Below the pieces are notes generated by a model that was given only the letters and a program-made list of their open reading frames with translations, was not told the DNA's origin and ran no database searches. This document shows positions 8,771 to 19,487 of a stretch of DNA of 64,000 bases, piece after piece; the first letter of the stretch is position 1; the number at the start of each line of letters is the position of its first letter. Source of the DNA: Stagnihabitans tardus (GTDB taxonomy: Bacteria > Pseudomonadota > Alphaproteobacteria > Rhodobacterales > Rhodobacteraceae); contig NZ_JAABNR010000002.1 of NCBI RefSeq assembly GCF_009925085.1, positions 186,001 through 250,000 of the forward strand, written 5' to 3'. The position numbers and the translations under genes were made by a program.

Positions 8771-9868
8771 ATGACCGATACCTCCCGCGCAGAGAGCCAC
8801 TTCACCGCCTCGGCCCGCACCCTGATGTGGAGGCGCTTCCGCAAGCACCGCCTGGCCGTGGTCTCGCTGGTCTTCCTGGTCGCCTGCTACCTGGCGGCGC
8901 TGTTTGCGCCCTTCCTCGCCCCCTATCCGCCCGACAAGATCGAGAAACTGCAAACCTTCGTGCCGCCGCAGATGGTGCATATCTGGGACGGCGGCCCGGC
9001 CTGGCCCTTCGTCTACGAGCTGAAACGCACCCGCAACGCCGAGACCGCAAGGGTGACCTATGAGCAGACCGACAAGAAGATCCCGGTGCAGTTCTTCGTG
9101 AGGGGCGCCGAGTGGTCGGTCTTCGGCCTTGGCACATCCGACCTGCACCTGTTTGGCATCGAGGCCAAGAAGCAGAAGCTGAACCTTCTGGGCACCGACA
9201 GCCTCGGCCAGGACGTGTTTTCCCGCCTGCTCTATGGCGCCCGCGTCACCCTTTCGGCGGGCCTCGTCGGCGTGGCCTTCGCCTTTGTTCTTGGCCTGAC
9301 CATGGGCGCGATCTCGGGCTATTACGGCGGCCGCGTCGATACCGCGATCCAGCGGCTGATGGAGTTCATCCGGTCCGTCCCCACCATCCCGCTCTGGATG
9401 GGCCTCGCCGCCGCTTTGCCGATCGAATGGGACCCGCTTTTCGTCTATGTCCTGATCACCCTGATCCTCGCCCTGATCTCCTGGACCAGCCTCGCCCGCG
9501 TCGTCCGGGGCCGCTTCCTGTCCCTGAAGTCCGAGGATTACGTCCTGGCCGCGCGCCTCTCGGGCGCCTCGCAAACCCGGATCATCACGCGCCACATGCT
9601 GCCTGCGATGACCTCCTATATCATCGCCGCCATGACGCTGGCCGTGCCAGAGATGATCCTGGGCGAGACCGCGCTTTCCTTCCTCGGCCTAGGCCTGCGC
9701 CCACCCGTTGTCAGCTGGGGCGTCCTTCTGCAAGACGCCCAGAACCTGAGGTCGGTGGCCTTGGCGCCCTGGCTCCTGACGCCTGGCCTCGCCGTCGTCC
9801 TGGTGGTGCTTGCCTTCAACTTCCTGGGGGATGGCCTGCGCGATGCCGCCGATCCCTATGGCCAATGA
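8771..9868 (+). CDS. ABC transporter permease, DppC/OppC type
   Basis: 365-residue membrane permease, second half of the importer pore. An N-terminal helix at about residues 27-50 precedes a long periplasmic insert (roughly residues 55-125), longer than in plain DppC. Then come the five-helix BPD_transp_1 core and the EAA loop around EDYVLAARLSGASQTRI. The GLGLRPPVVSWGVLL segment near the C-terminus is characteristic of this subfamily. The extended first periplasmic loop is seen in oligosaccharide- or opine-type members paired with long family-5 binding proteins; the substrate remains an inference. The next gene starts two bases after its stop. Confidence 0.94.
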   Translation: MTDTSRAESHFTASARTLMWRRFRKHRLAVVSLVFLVACYLAALFAPFLAPYPPDKIEKLQTFVPPQMVHIWDGGPAWPFVYELKRTRNAETARVTYEQTDKKIPVQFFVRGAEWSVFGLGTSDLHLFGIEAKKQKLNLLGTDSLGQDVFSRLLYGARVTLSAGLVGVAFAFVLGLTMGAISGYYGGRVDTAIQRLMEFIRSVPTIPLWMGLAAALPIEWDPLFVYVLITLILALISWTSLARVVRGRFLSLKSEDYVLAARLSGASQTRIITRHMLPAMTSYIIAAMTLAVPEMILGETALSFLGLGLRPPVVSWGVLLQDAQNLRSVALAPWLLTPGLAVVLVVLAFNFLGDGLRDAADPYGQ

Positions 9869-9869
9869 C

Positions 9870-10877
9870 ATGACCAATTTCCCGCCCGAACGCCTCCTCG
9901 ACCTCCGCGACCTCGCGGTCACCTTCGCCACGGCCGAAGGCCCGGTCCGCGCCGTTCAGGGCGTCTCGTATCACGTCAACCGGGGAGAGGTCCTTGGCGT
10001 CGTGGGCGAGAGCGGCTCCGGCAAATCCGTCACCGTCCGCGCCATCATGCGGCTTTTGGCGCGTAACGCCACCGACACGGGCACGATCCGCTTCGCCCCG
10101 GATGGCGAGCCCCTGACCCTCTCCGGCCAACCCCGCGACAGCAAGCTCATGCGCAGCCTCCGGGGCAACCGCATCGGCATGATCTTCCAAGAGCCGATGA
10201 CCGCGCTTTCCCCCGTCCATTCCATCGGCACCCAGATCGCCCGGACGGTCCTCCTTCACCGCGGCGGCAGCAAATCCGCCGCCCGCGACCGCGCCGCCGA
10301 GCTTCTGGCCCGGGTGCAACTCCCGAACCCCGGCGAGATGCTGGACCGCTACCCCCACCAGCTCTCCGGCGGCATGCGCCAACGCGCGATGATCGCCCTG
10401 GCGCTGGCCTGCGACCCCGCGCTCCTGATCGCCGACGAGCCCACGACGGCCTTGGATGTGACGACCGAGGCGCAGATCCTCGACCTCCTGCGCGGCCTGC
10501 AAAAGGACCTCGGCATGGCCATCGTCTTCATCACCCATAACTTCGGCGTGGTGGCCGACATCGCCGACCGCGTCGCCGTCATGTACCTGGGCCAGGTGGT
10601 CGAGACCGGATCGGTCGACGACATCTTCTACGCCCCCGGCCACCCCTATACAAAGGCGCTTCTGGGCTCGATCCCCCGCCTCGGCGCGGCCAAACGCCAC
10701 CGCCTCCAGACCATCCAGGGCATGGTCCCCGACCCCTATCACATCCCCAAGGGCTGCCCCTTCCACACCCGCTGCGACCACGTCCGCCCCGGGCTTTGCG
10801 ACGTGACCGCGCCCCCCGTCTTCTCCCCCCGCCCCGGACAAGAGGTCCGCTGCCATCTGACCGGAGGTGCGGCATGA
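9870..10877 (+). CDS. ABC transporter ATP-binding protein, DppD/OppD type
   Basis: 335-residue cytoplasmic ATPase. Walker A is GESGSGKSV, the signature is LSGGMRQR, Walker B is [12 protein letters not shown] and the switch histidine is in ITHNFGVV. The C-terminal oligopeptide-transporter extension ([14 protein letters not shown], then GCPFHTRC with paired cysteines) identifies the Opp/Dpp subfamily. ATG 9870 gives the usual short N-terminus; in-frame ATGs further upstream (9858, 9810) would run into the permease gene. It pairs with the following DppF-like ATPase to power the importer. Confidence 0.93.
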   Translation: MTNFPPERLLDLRDLAVTFATAEGPVRAVQGVSYHVNRGEVLGVVGESGSGKSVTVRAIMRLLARNATDTGTIRFAPDGEPLTLSGQPRDSKLMRSLRGNRIGMIFQEPMTALSPVHSIGTQIARTVLLHRGGSKSAARDRAAELLARVQLPNPGEMLDRYPHQLSGGMRQRAMIALALACDPALLIADEPTTALDVTTEAQILDLLRGLQKDLGMAIVFITHNFGVVADIADRVAVMYLGQVVETGSVDDIFYAPGHPYTKALLGSIPRLGAAKRHRLQTIQGMVPDPYHIPKGCPFHTRCDHVRPGLCDVTAPPVFSPRPGQEVRCHLTGGAA

Positions 10878-11887
10878 CCCCCGAAACGCTCTTGGAGGTC
10901 CGCAACCTCACCAAGCATTTCCCGCTGAAATCCCCCGGCTGGGGCAAACCCGCGCCTCTGTTGCGCGCGGTCGAGGATGTGTCCTTCTCCATCAACAAGG
11001 GCGACACCTTTGGCCTGGTGGGCGAAAGCGGCTCGGGCAAATCGACCGTGGCCCGGCTGATCCTGCGCGCCTATGAGCTGACCTCGGGCACGGTGAACTT
11101 CCGTCGCGCCGATGGGTCGGTCACCGATATCTCCAGGCTCGACGACCGCGCCCTGCGGCCGATCCGGGCCGAGATGCAGATGATCTTCCAGGACCCCTAT
11201 TCGTCCTTGAACCCCCGCATGACCCTGCGGGACCTGATCGGAGAGCCCATGCTGGTCCATGGCCACCGCAAGGCCGAGATCGACGACCGCGTCGCCGAGC
11301 TCCTGGGCCTCGTGGGCCTCCGCCCCGAATTCGCCGGCCGCTACCCCCATGCCTTCTCCGGCGGCCAAAGGCAGCGCATCGGCATCGCCCGGGCCCTGGC
11401 GCTGAACCCCTCCTTCATCGCGGCGGATGAGGCGGTCTCGGCGCTGGATGTCTCGGTGGCTGCGCAAAACATCAACCTCTTGCAAGACCTGCAAGAGCGC
11501 TTCGGCATCACTTACCTGTTCATCACCCATGACCTCGGCATGGTCGAGCATATCTCGAACAAGCTGGCCGTGATGTATCTCGGCCGCATCGTCGAGATGG
11601 GCGACACCGCCACCCTCCTCTCCCGCCCCCGCCACCCCTATACCGAGGCCCTGCTGCGCGCCGTCCCCCAGCCCGACCCGCGTGGCCGCGCCGCCCGCCG
11701 CCGCCCGCCGCTCGCCGGAGAGGTCCCCTCCGCCGTCACCCCGCCCTCGGGCTGCGCCTTCCACCCGCGCTGCCCCTATGCGACGCCCGACTGCGCGCGG
11801 GTCCTGCCCGAACTCCGCCTCTTGGGCGGCGTCCAGGTCCGCTGCCACCGCGCCGAGGATCTGGCGCTGGAGGGCGTCCACGGATGA
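10874..11887 (+). CDS. ABC transporter ATP-binding protein, DppF/OppF type
   Basis: 337-residue second ATPase of the importer. Walker A is GESGSGKST, the signature is FSGGQRQR, Walker B is [12 protein letters not shown] and the switch histidine is in ITHDLGMV. It ends with the family extension [21 protein letters not shown] (10863-10867) lies six bases before the ATG, which overlaps the DppD-type stop (ATGA). Its stop in turn overlaps the start of the large fusion gene, so the transporter and the catabolic gene are translationally chained. Walker B carries AADEA where ADEPT is more usual; this variant is frequent in OppF-type proteins. Confidence 0.93.
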   Translation: MTPETLLEVRNLTKHFPLKSPGWGKPAPLLRAVEDVSFSINKGDTFGLVGESGSGKSTVARLILRAYELTSGTVNFRRADGSVTDISRLDDRALRPIRAEMQMIFQDPYSSLNPRMTLRDLIGEPMLVHGHRKAEIDDRVAELLGLVGLRPEFAGRYPHAFSGGQRQRIGIARALALNPSFIAADEAVSALDVSVAAQNINLLQDLQERFGITYLFITHDLGMVEHISNKLAVMYLGRIVEMGDTATLLSRPRHPYTEALLRAVPQPDPRGRAARRRPPLAGEVPSAVTPPSGCAFHPRCPYATPDCARVLPELRLLGGVQVRCHRAEDLALEGVHG

Positions 11888-14800
11888 CCGAAGCCCTCGC
11901 CCGTCGCCACCTGCCCGCCCTGCTGCACGACCGCGCCGAGCCCTTCGCGCCCGTGGCCGTGGGCTGGACGATCCACCACGCGCCGGGCCCCTCGGCCTCC
12001 TCCCGCCATCCGATCACCCCCCAGGGCGATGCGGTGATCGAATATGCCATCTTCTATGACTGGGATATCGGCCATCTTTACGACCTGGAGCATATCTGGG
12101 TCCATCTGAAGGGCGATGAGATCATTGCCGTCGAGGCCTCCTTCCACGGAGAGCGCGTCGCCCATCCCCTCACCCCCCGCCTCTATGCCGAGCCCGGCAA
12201 GCACGCGCTCTGGTCCGATCCCGTGCAGATGAAGGCGCAAATGGGTGAGACCCTGGCGCGCCTCTGCGGCCCCGAGGCGGGCGTGGAGGGCGTCCACATG
12301 GGCAACCCCTTTGCGGAAAGCGGCGCCTATACCGCCAGCCCCCAGGCCCACCGCCTGGCGCGGCGCTACCTGCACGCCCGCGCCTTCCAGCCCAGTTACG
12401 ACTTCGTGGAAACCCAGGTCCCCCTGATCCCCTGGGAGGCCCTGAAGACCCTGATCCCGCAGCGGACCCGCGCCCTGATCCGTGACCTCCCCGCCCTGGT
12501 GCCCCATCTCGAGGCCGTCTTCCTCGACTGCGGCGACACGCTGATCGACGAAGCCACCGAGGTCAAACGCCAAGGAACGGAGGTCGTCCTGACGGCCCAA
12601 CCCATCCCCGGCGCCGTCGATGCCGTCCGCGCGCTCCATGCCGCGGGATATCCCCTGGCGCTTGTGGCCGATGGCCCGCGTGAGACTTTCGAGAACCTCC
12701 TGAAGCCCCTCGGCCTCTGGGACCTCTTCGACGCCCATATCATCTCCGAGGACATCGGCGCCCTGAAGCCCGACCCCGCCATGTTCCAGGCCGCCCTTGC
12801 GGCGATGGGCAACCCCGACCCCTCCCGCGTGGTCATGGTCGGCAACAACCTCTCCCGCGATATCCTTGGCGCCAACCGCGCAGGGATCGCCTCGGTTTTC
12901 ATGGCCTGGTCCAAGGCCCGCAGCCACACCCCCGCGACGCCCGGGGAAACCCCCGCCCACACCATCGCCTCCCCCGAGGCGCTCCCCGGAAAGATCGCAG
13001 AGATCGAAGCCGCCCTCCCCCCCCGCTTCACCACTCGCCCCGGCGAGACACTGACCGCCTTCGCCCTTTCCGCCCTGGAAACCCGCTCCTTCCCCGGCCC
13101 GGTCACACGCGGAACCGATAACGTCGACTACCAATTCATCAACGGCTTCGTCGCGGTCGGAGACCTCCCCTGCCGCATCGCCACCCGCGCCGAGATCGCC
13201 ACCCGCACGGTCCCCTTCCCCGGCGACTTCCCCATCACGGGCGTCAACCTGCCGGGCTTCAACCGCCGCCTCGACTTCTCGGGCTTCTGGCACCTGCCCC
13301 AGCGGCTCACCCGTCTCGCCCGCTGCCACCTGACACCCGCCGCCCCCGGAGCCCACCGCTTCCGGCTGGAGACCTGCGGCGGCGTCCATATCTGGGCCGA
13401 TGGCGTGCTCATCACCGCCTTCGAACCCTATACCCGCAACAAAACCGCCCAGACCGAGATCACCCTGGACCTGCCCGCAAAGGGCATCGACCTTCTGATC
13501 CGCGCCGAGGAAATGGCCGAGCGCGACACGAATTTCTTCGTCGAACTGACGCTGCTTTCCCCCTCCGCCGTGGCCGCCACGATCCCGACCAAGGCCGACC
13601 CCTCGGCGCTTCCTGCCCTGATGGCGCTCGCCCGCGACATCCACCCGACCCAGACCGCCTTCGCCCCCGATGAGGACCTGACCCTCGCCGTCTCCGCCCC
13701 CGCGCCCGTCGCGGTTCAGGTCACGGCCCGCGTCCATCCCTCGGTCCACCTCTCGCACCTGCCGCCGATTTTCGAGACCAAAGTGACCCTCCCCGCAGGC
13801 GCCACGCAGGTCTCTTTGGGCCGGGGCCTGCCGGAGGGTTACCACCCCCTCTCCCTGACCTTCGCCCTTGGAGACCTCAAGGTCGACCGCCAGATCGGCT
13901 TCGCCCGCCTCGACCCCGCCTTCCCCCTGGCCGAGACCCTTCCCGCCCGCAAGACCCAGGCCCTGCGCCACCTTGCCCAGCACGGAGAGCCCCGCGCCGG
14001 CAAGCTCCTCGCCCGCGCGGCGCTGGGCCTGCCCTTCACGGAGGAAGACGCGGCCACGCTGGATGACACGCTCGACGCCATCGACACCCGCCGCGACTGC
14101 GCCGATTTCGTGCTGGTGCCGCTTTTGTGGCTGCTGACCGACCACCCCGACTTCCTGCCGCCTGCGCAGAAGGCGCGTGCCGAGGCCTCGGCGCTTGGCT
14201 TCCGCTATTGGATGACGGAACCTGGCAATGACACGATGTGGTTCTGGTCCGAGAACCATGTCCTCTGCTTCCATGTATCGGAATACCTCGCCGGGCGGCT
14301 TTATCCCGACCATGTCTTCCCGAACACTGGCCTGACCGGGGCGCAGCACCTGGAGCTCGCCCGCCAAAGGCTTTCCCGCTGGCTGGCCTCGGTCAGCGAC
14401 CATGGCCTGGCCGAATGGAATTCCGCCGCCTATTACCCGATCGACTTCATCGGCCTCCTGGCCCTGGAGCATTTCGGCGAGGCGGCCATCGCGGACCCTT
14501 CCCGCGCCCTCCTCGACCGGCTCTTCACCATGATCGCCCTGCATGGGCTGAACGGAGTCGCTTCGGGCTCCATGGGTCGCGCCTATGACAAGGAGCTGCG
14601 CGCCGGGCCCTTGAACGAGCTGGCCCCCTTCCTGGCCGTCGCCACCGGGCAGGGCTGGATCGGCACCGGGGTCGCGGCCCTGCCGCAGTTCTGCGTCTCG
14701 GCCTATACACCGCCCGAGGGGCTGGCGGGCCTCGCTGCCCCCAAGACGCCCTTGCAGGCGCGCTATGTCCAGGGCTTCGGCACCGCCGCCAGGTTGGGCC

Positions 14801-15447
14801 TGTGGAAGTCGTCGCATGTTCAGCTCTCGGCGGCCATCGACGGCACGCCCGGTGCCCATGGCCACCAACAGCACCTCGTCGATGTGCAGTTCACGGCGCC
14901 CTTTGCCCGGCTTTGGGTCAACCACCCCGGAGAGGATGACCCCTGGGGCCACAACCGGCCCTCTTACTGGGCGGGCAATGGCGTCATGCCGCGCGTGGGC
15001 ATGGCGGGGGACACGGTCCTGATGCTCTATGACCTCGGCCCGGACCCGCGCCTCCCTTTCACCCATGCCTATGCGCCGCTGTCAGAGTTCGACGAGGTCC
15101 GCCGAGGGCCCGACTGGCTGGTCCTGCGCCAAGGCGCGGCTTCGGTCCTCGTCAAGGCCACCGGGCCGATCCAGACCCTGACCCAGGGCCCCGGCGCGGG
15201 GCTTGAACACCGCGTCCAGGGCGCGCTCACCGGCTGGCTCATCAAGGCGGGCTTCACCGACCCTGACGCGGCCGAGGCCCATGCGCAAAGCCTGACCCTT
15301 GGCCTCGACGGCCAAACCCTCACCGCCGGCGCCCTGCGGCTGGACTGGCACCAGGGCCTCTCCCTGAACGGCCAGCCCATGCCCTTCCCGACCGCCTCTT
15401 CCGACCCCGTCATCACCCCGTATTCCGAGCCCCAAGATGCCCTTTGA
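11884..15447 (+). CDS. multidomain protein with internal HAD hydrolase domain, putative glycan-processing enzyme
   Basis: 1187 residues in at least three parts. Residues ~1-200 are an unrecognised domain with a [17 protein letters not shown] core that loosely resembles Vps62/NPP1-like folds. Residues ~210-380 are a HAD-superfamily domain: motif I FLDCGDTL (nucleophile D215; position +2 is Gly rather than the general-acid Asp), [22 protein letters not shown] and MVGNNLSRD. Residues ~390-1187 begin with beta-rich sequence. They continue into an alpha-toroid-like part ([40 protein letters not shown]) and a C-terminal beta-sandwich, an arrangement reminiscent of polysaccharide lyases and heparinase-like enzymes. 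There is no signal peptide. The start overlaps the ATPase stop (ATGA) and the end overlaps the GH105 gene by 11 bases. Catalytic function is unproven. Confidence 0.7.
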   Translation: MTEALARRHLPALLHDRAEPFAPVAVGWTIHHAPGPSASSRHPITPQGDAVIEYAIFYDWDIGHLYDLEHIWVHLKGDEIIAVEASFHGERVAHPLTPRLYAEPGKHALWSDPVQMKAQMGETLARLCGPEAGVEGVHMGNPFAESGAYTASPQAHRLARRYLHARAFQPSYDFVETQVPLIPWEALKTLIPQRTRALIRDLPALVPHLEAVFLDCGDTLIDEATEVKRQGTEVVLTAQPIPGAVDAVRALHAAGYPLALVADGPRETFENLLKPLGLWDLFDAHIISEDIGALKPDPAMFQAALAAMGNPDPSRVVMVGNNLSRDILGANRAGIASVFMAWSKARSHTPATPGETPAHTIASPEALPGKIAEIEAALPPRFTTRPGETLTAFALSALETRSFPGPVTRGTDNVDYQFINGFVAVGDLPCRIATRAEIATRTVPFPGDFPITGVNLPGFNRRLDFSGFWHLPQRLTRLARCHLTPAAPGAHRFRLETCGGVHIWADGVLITAFEPYTRNKTAQTEITLDLPAKGIDLLIRAEEMAERDTNFFVELTLLSPSAVAATIPTKADPSALPALMALARDIHPTQTAFAPDEDLTLAVSAPAPVAVQVTARVHPSVHLSHLPPIFETKVTLPAGATQVSLGRGLPEGYHPLSLTFALGDLKVDRQIGFARLDPAFPLAETLPARKTQALRHLAQHGEPRAGKLLARAALGLPFTEEDAATLDDTLDAIDTRRDCADFVLVPLLWLLTDHPDFLPPAQKARAEASALGFRYWMTEPGNDTMWFWSENHVLCFHVSEYLAGRLYPDHVFPNTGLTGAQHLELARQRLSRWLASVSDHGLAEWNSAAYYPIDFIGLLALEHFGEAAIADPSRALLDRLFTMIALHGLNGVASGSMGRAYDKELRAGPLNELAPFLAVATGQGWIGTGVAALPQFCVSAYTPPEGLAGLAAPKTPLQARYVQGFGTAARLGLWKSSHVQLSAAIDGTPGAHGHQQHLVDVQFTAPFARLWVNHPGEDDPWGHNRPSYWAGNGVMPRVGMAGDTVLMLYDLGPDPRLPFTHAYAPLSEFDEVRRGPDWLVLRQGAASVLVKATGPIQTLTQGPGAGLEHRVQGALTGWLIKAGFTDPDAAEAHAQSLTLGLDGQTLTAGALRLDWHQGLSLNGQPMPFPTASSDPVITPYSEPQDAL

Positions 15448-16516
15448 CCACGCCACCCTTCTGTCCCAGCTTGCCGCCACCGCCTCGGGCCTCGCGCGCT
15501 TGCGCGGCATCAACGAGACGGCGCCCCTGGCCGAGGGCGGGTTCAAGCTGCAATTCGACGAATGGGACTGGGAGATCGGGGTGGGGCTTTACGGCCTTTT
15601 GCGCCATGCCGAGGCGACAAAGGACCGCGCCCTGCTGGACGCCCTGGCCGAGTGGTATGACTGGCAGATCGGCCGGGGCCTGCCGCCGCGCCAGGTGAAC
15701 TCGACCTCGCCCATGCTGCCCTTGGTCTTCCTTCTGTCCCATGTCCAACGCCCCGACTGGGAGGCCCTGGTGCAGGACTGGGCGGGCTGGCTCTGTGACG
15801 GCCTCGCCAAGACCGAGGACGGCGGCTTTCAGCATGTCGTCAAGGAACGGATGAACGACGGCGAGCTTTGGGACGACACGCTCTTCATGACCTGCCTCTT
15901 CCTGGCCGAGGCCGGGCGGCGCTTCGACCGGGCCGATTGGCGTGACGAGGCGCTGCACCAGTTCCTGATCCACGCCCGCTTCCTGGGCGATGCCAGGACC
16001 GGGCTCTGGTATCACGGCTGGACCTTCAACGGGCGGCACAACTTCGCCAATGCCTTCTGGGGGCGGGGGAATTCCTGGGTGACCATCGCCATCCCCGAGC
16101 TTTTCGCCATCTTGCCCGACATGGCCCCGCCGATCCGCCACCACCTGACCGCGATCTACCGCGCCCAGGCCACGCGGCTGCGTGGGCTGCAGGCGGCCTC
16201 GGGCTTCTTCCACACGCTTCTGGACGATCCCGCCTCGCCCATCGAGGCATCGGCCACGGCGGGCTTTGCCTATGGGCTGTCGCGGGGGATCACCCTGGGG
16301 CTTCTGCCGGACAGCTTTCGCCCCATGGTGACCCGCGCGGCCGAGGCGGTGCAGGGCTGCATCGGGGCGGATGGGTTGGTGGCCCATGTCTCGGACGGGA
16401 CACCCATGGGCCATGACCTGGACTTCTACCGCCGCATCCCGAACATCCCCACGCCCTATGGCCAGGCGCTGGTCATGCTGATGCTGGTCGATCTCCTGGC
16501 CCATCCCGCAGGATAG
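15437..16516 (+). CDS. GH105/GH88-type unsaturated uronyl hydrolase
   Basis: 359 residues forming an (alpha/alpha)6 barrel, about the usual length for GH105. Visible signatures are ELWDDTLFM, whose D146/D147 correspond to the catalytic aspartate region of YteR-like enzymes, GLWYHGW, and FWGRGNSWVTIAIPEL. Such enzymes hydrate and release the 4,5-unsaturated uronic acid left at the non-reducing end by a polysaccharide lyase. No signal peptide is visible, which fits action on imported fragments. It overlaps the preceding fusion gene by 11 bases and is last in the cluster. Its presence implies that the imported oligosaccharide carries an unsaturated uronate, made by a lyase not clearly seen in this window. 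Confidence 0.88.
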   Translation: MPFDHATLLSQLAATASGLARLRGINETAPLAEGGFKLQFDEWDWEIGVGLYGLLRHAEATKDRALLDALAEWYDWQIGRGLPPRQVNSTSPMLPLVFLLSHVQRPDWEALVQDWAGWLCDGLAKTEDGGFQHVVKERMNDGELWDDTLFMTCLFLAEAGRRFDRADWRDEALHQFLIHARFLGDARTGLWYHGWTFNGRHNFANAFWGRGNSWVTIAIPELFAILPDMAPPIRHHLTAIYRAQATRLRGLQAASGFFHTLLDDPASPIEASATAGFAYGLSRGITLGLLPDSFRPMVTRAAEAVQGCIGADGLVAHVSDGTPMGHDLDFYRRIPNIPTPYGQALVMLMLVDLLAHPAG

Positions 16517-16525
16517 GCCGGGAGG

Positions 16526-19375
16526 TCAGAAGATCACGAAGCTGTCGGGCAGGAGGCTGGCCAGCGTCACGCCCTCCACCCGCAGGACATCGGTCGCGGT
16601 GAAGTCGATGATGACGCGGCTGCCGGCCTGACGGGCGTGATCTGCCAGGAAATCGGCGAAGTCCGTCGCGCCGATGCTGTCCCACAGCGCGGTGGTCAGG
16701 CCGATCCGGTCTCCCGCTGCGAAGTCCAGCACCCGGTCGCTGCCCGAGCCGAGGTCAAAGGCAAAGACATCTTCCCCCGCGCCGCCGAGCAGCCGGTCAT
16801 CGCCCGCGCTGCCGGACATCGTGTCATTCCCGTCGCCCCCGGACAGCAGGTTGTCCCCCGCGTCGCCGGTCAGCGCGTCGGCATGGGCCGAGCCTATGAC
16901 CCTCTCGATCCCGCTCAGCACATCGCCTGCCGCATCGCCACCCGAGGTGGCGCCGCTCGCAAGGTTCACCTGCACCCCCGAGGTCGAGGCCGCGTAGGTG
17001 ACCCGGTCGATCCCCGTGCCGCCGTCGATCACATCGGCCCCCGCGCCTCCGGCCAGCGCGTCATCCCCGGCACCGCCGCGCAGCGTATCGACGCCGCGCC
17101 CGCCCGCCAGCACATTGTTCGCGCCGTTGCCGGTGATGTCGTCATTGCCGCGCCCGCCGCGCGCGTCTTCGATGATCACGCCATGGGCAATCGTGAACCC
17201 GTCCTGCACGCCCTCGACATAAGAGACGACCCCGCCGCCCGTCGCCGAGTAATCCAGCGTCGCCTCTTGCAGCGAGATCACCACATCCGCCGTCCCGGCA
17301 TAGACGATCTTGTCGCGCCCGCCCGCGTCCCAGATGGCCGAATAGCCGTCCGAGACATCGGTCAGCACATAGGTGTCATCGCCGGTATGGGTCGTGGTAT
17401 TGGCGCCATAGACCGCCTGCAAGAGCGCGATATCCAGCGTCCCCAGGCTGGCCGTATTGCCCGAGACCAGGGTGGCGCCTCCGTTCGGACCGGTCTCCCA
17501 GCCGCGGTTATAGGACATGATCGTGTAAATGCCCTGGTTCAGGTCGAAAGCCCCGTAGGAGTCGAAATCGGCCGTCACCCCCTCCATGATGACCGACCCG
17601 CCGCCGGTGTCATGCGGATGGGCCATGCCCAAGCCATGGGCGATTTCGTGGATCAGGGCATAGAACCCGAAGGAGCCCGGTTCGAAGCCGCTGGTGGTGA
17701 AATTGTCCATGCCGAAATGGCCCCAGCCATCCAGCGTAGCCGTCTCGGAGCCCGCTGTCAGCGTGCCGCCGCCCGTGGCCCAATAGGCCGCAGAGCCGTC
17801 GAAGGAATCCGGCGCGGCCAGCATGGCGAAATCGGCATCGGCCAAAGAGGTGACGAAGGTAAAGGTCAGATCGGCGACCGAGGCGAAGAAGCCGAAGACC
17901 GCCTCGATCAGGGCGACTTGTCCGGCGCTCCAGCCGACCGAGGTATAAGGCGCCGACACATCGGCGAAGAAGGCCAGGTCCTCGGTCACCGTGACGCCGC
18001 CCGGCGCGAGATAGACCTTGATGTCGGAGGGCGCGGTGAAGTCCCAGCGGATCGCCTCCAGCGGGCTGGGCACGCGGACGCCGATGTCCAGGTCCACGGT
18101 GGCCGAGGCCCCTGCGGGCTGGCTGCTGTCCACTGGCGTCACGGTCAGGTCGAAGTCGAAGGGCGACCCGGTGTCCAGCACGGTCCCGGCCTTCAGGAAC
18201 AGCACCCCATCGGCCACGAAGAACTTGTCGGCATCCGCCCCGCCAAGAAGGAAGCTGACCGTCCCGGTCGAGCCATCGGGGTCCAGCGCGCCCAAGGTGC
18301 CCAGCCGCACATCCGTTGTCGTGTCGGTGAAATTCGTCAGCTTGAAGGCCTGGTTCAACCCCGGGCCCGACACCATCTCGGGCGCCTCGTCCAGGTCCCG
18401 GACCTGCAGGTTCAGGATGTCGAAGCCGGTGTTTCCGGCTGCATCTTGATAGACCACGCGCAGGGCATAGCTGCTGAAGGATTCGAAATCCAGCGCCACC
18501 AGGGAGCGCAGCATGCCGCTTGAGGTGATTTCAAAGGCGGCGCGGTCGCCGGTGAGGGTGGTGGGGAAGATCTGCCCCTCGCTGAAGCCCAGGATCTCGA
18601 TGCTGGTGATGACCGGCACCTCGTGGCCCGCGCCGCGGATCGTCACCTGGCCGATGTCGCTGCCTGCGGGCAGGTCCTCGGACAGGTGCTTGGCGATGGA
18701 CAGGACGCGGCCATCCACGGCGAGGCCCGTGACCACGTTGTCGCGCGCCTCGGACAGGGAATAGTCGCCATCGGCAAAGCGGAACTGCACCCCGCTGGGG
18801 GTCACGATCAGGTCTTCGCCATCGGGGCTGCCGTCGCGCAGGTCGCGCAGGGTGATCGTCGTGTCCGTCGCTCCGCCGCTGCCATAGCCGCCGTAGCCAT
18901 CGTTGCCCTCGGTCACGACGATCTCGTAATCGTCGCGCGTGCCGCTCAGGATGATGACATCCGAGCTGCCCGCCTCGATCGTGTCATTCCCCGCGCCGGG
19001 CAGGATGAAATCGCTGCCGGTGACCGAAAACAGCGCATCGTTGTCGGCCGAGCCCGAAACCAGGTCATGCGACGCCGAGGCCGAGACCGCGATGACCGCC
19101 GTCACGGTCGAGATATTGCCCGCGCCGTCATCGACCTGAAGCGTCAGGGTGACCGAGGGCTGATCCACATCCGACAGGACCCCGCTTTCGCTGCGCCGAA
19201 GCTGGTCGCCGTCCAGGAAGAACAGCCCGCCCGCGTCGTCCAGCAGGGTATAGCTCGCCCCCCCGGTCAGGAGGCCGACCAGGGCGCCCGACTGCGCGGC
19301 CTCGGCCAGGGTTGCGTTCACGGTGCTGCCATCGAGCGGCGAACCATCGAGCTGCACGGGAGGAAGGGCGATCAT
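16526..19375 (-). CDS. M10 (serralysin-type) metalloprotease with cadherin-like and RTX repeats
   Basis: 949 residues, predicted to be secreted by a type I system. The first ~500 residues are beta-rich, with cadherin/Ig-like stretches (DGAGNISTVTAVIAV; YQDAAGNTGFDILNLQVRDL). The protease domain carries the zinc motif HEIAHGLGMAH (H576, E577, H580, H586) and a Met-turn IMSYNRG. Calcium-binding GGxGxDxL nonapeptides run from about residue 760 to 890, and a short hydrophobic C-terminus acts as export signal. ATG 19375 has GGAG six bases upstream and is preferred over an upstream TTG (19474). No TolC/HlyBD exporter genes are nearby. It converges with the GH105 gene (nine-base gap), so it is not part of the glycan operon. 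Confidence 0.9.
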   Translation of the reverse strand: MIALPPVQLDGSPLDGSTVNATLAEAAQSGALVGLLTGGASYTLLDDAGGLFFLDGDQLRRSESGVLSDVDQPSVTLTLQVDDGAGNISTVTAVIAVSASASHDLVSGSADNDALFSVTGSDFILPGAGNDTIEAGSSDVIILSGTRDDYEIVVTEGNDGYGGYGSGGATDTTITLRDLRDGSPDGEDLIVTPSGVQFRFADGDYSLSEARDNVVTGLAVDGRVLSIAKHLSEDLPAGSDIGQVTIRGAGHEVPVITSIEILGFSEGQIFPTTLTGDRAAFEITSSGMLRSLVALDFESFSSYALRVVYQDAAGNTGFDILNLQVRDLDEAPEMVSGPGLNQAFKLTNFTDTTTDVRLGTLGALDPDGSTGTVSFLLGGADADKFFVADGVLFLKAGTVLDTGSPFDFDLTVTPVDSSQPAGASATVDLDIGVRVPSPLEAIRWDFTAPSDIKVYLAPGGVTVTEDLAFFADVSAPYTSVGWSAGQVALIEAVFGFFASVADLTFTFVTSLADADFAMLAAPDSFDGSAAYWATGGGTLTAGSETATLDGWGHFGMDNFTTSGFEPGSFGFYALIHEIAHGLGMAHPHDTGGGSVIMEGVTADFDSYGAFDLNQGIYTIMSYNRGWETGPNGGATLVSGNTASLGTLDIALLQAVYGANTTTHTGDDTYVLTDVSDGYSAIWDAGGRDKIVYAGTADVVISLQEATLDYSATGGGVVSYVEGVQDGFTIAHGVIIEDARGGRGNDDITGNGANNVLAGGRGVDTLRGGAGDDALAGGAGADVIDGGTGIDRVTYAASTSGVQVNLASGATSGGDAAGDVLSGIERVIGSAHADALTGDAGDNLLSGGDGNDTMSGSAGDDRLLGGAGEDVFAFDLGSGSDRVLDFAAGDRIGLTTALWDSIGATDFADFLADHARQAGSRVIIDFTATDVLRVEGVTLASLLPDSFVIF

Positions 19376-19487
19376 GAAAAGCTCCGGGGTCAAAAGGGCT
19401 GGCAGGGCAAGCCGGGCGAAGTCTAGGGGGCCGGACCCCAGACGGTCAACAGGTTTCACCGGAGCAAAGTTCAAGGGGCCGAAAGCC

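Noticed and set aside
11776-15066. 1096-codon open frame opposite the HAD fusion
   Set aside because: No recognisable motif or ribosome site; antisense of a supported gene.
16637-19426. Long plus-strand frames opposite the first RTX gene
   Set aside because: Repeats seen there mirror the RTX nonapeptide DNA and carry no independent coding signal.
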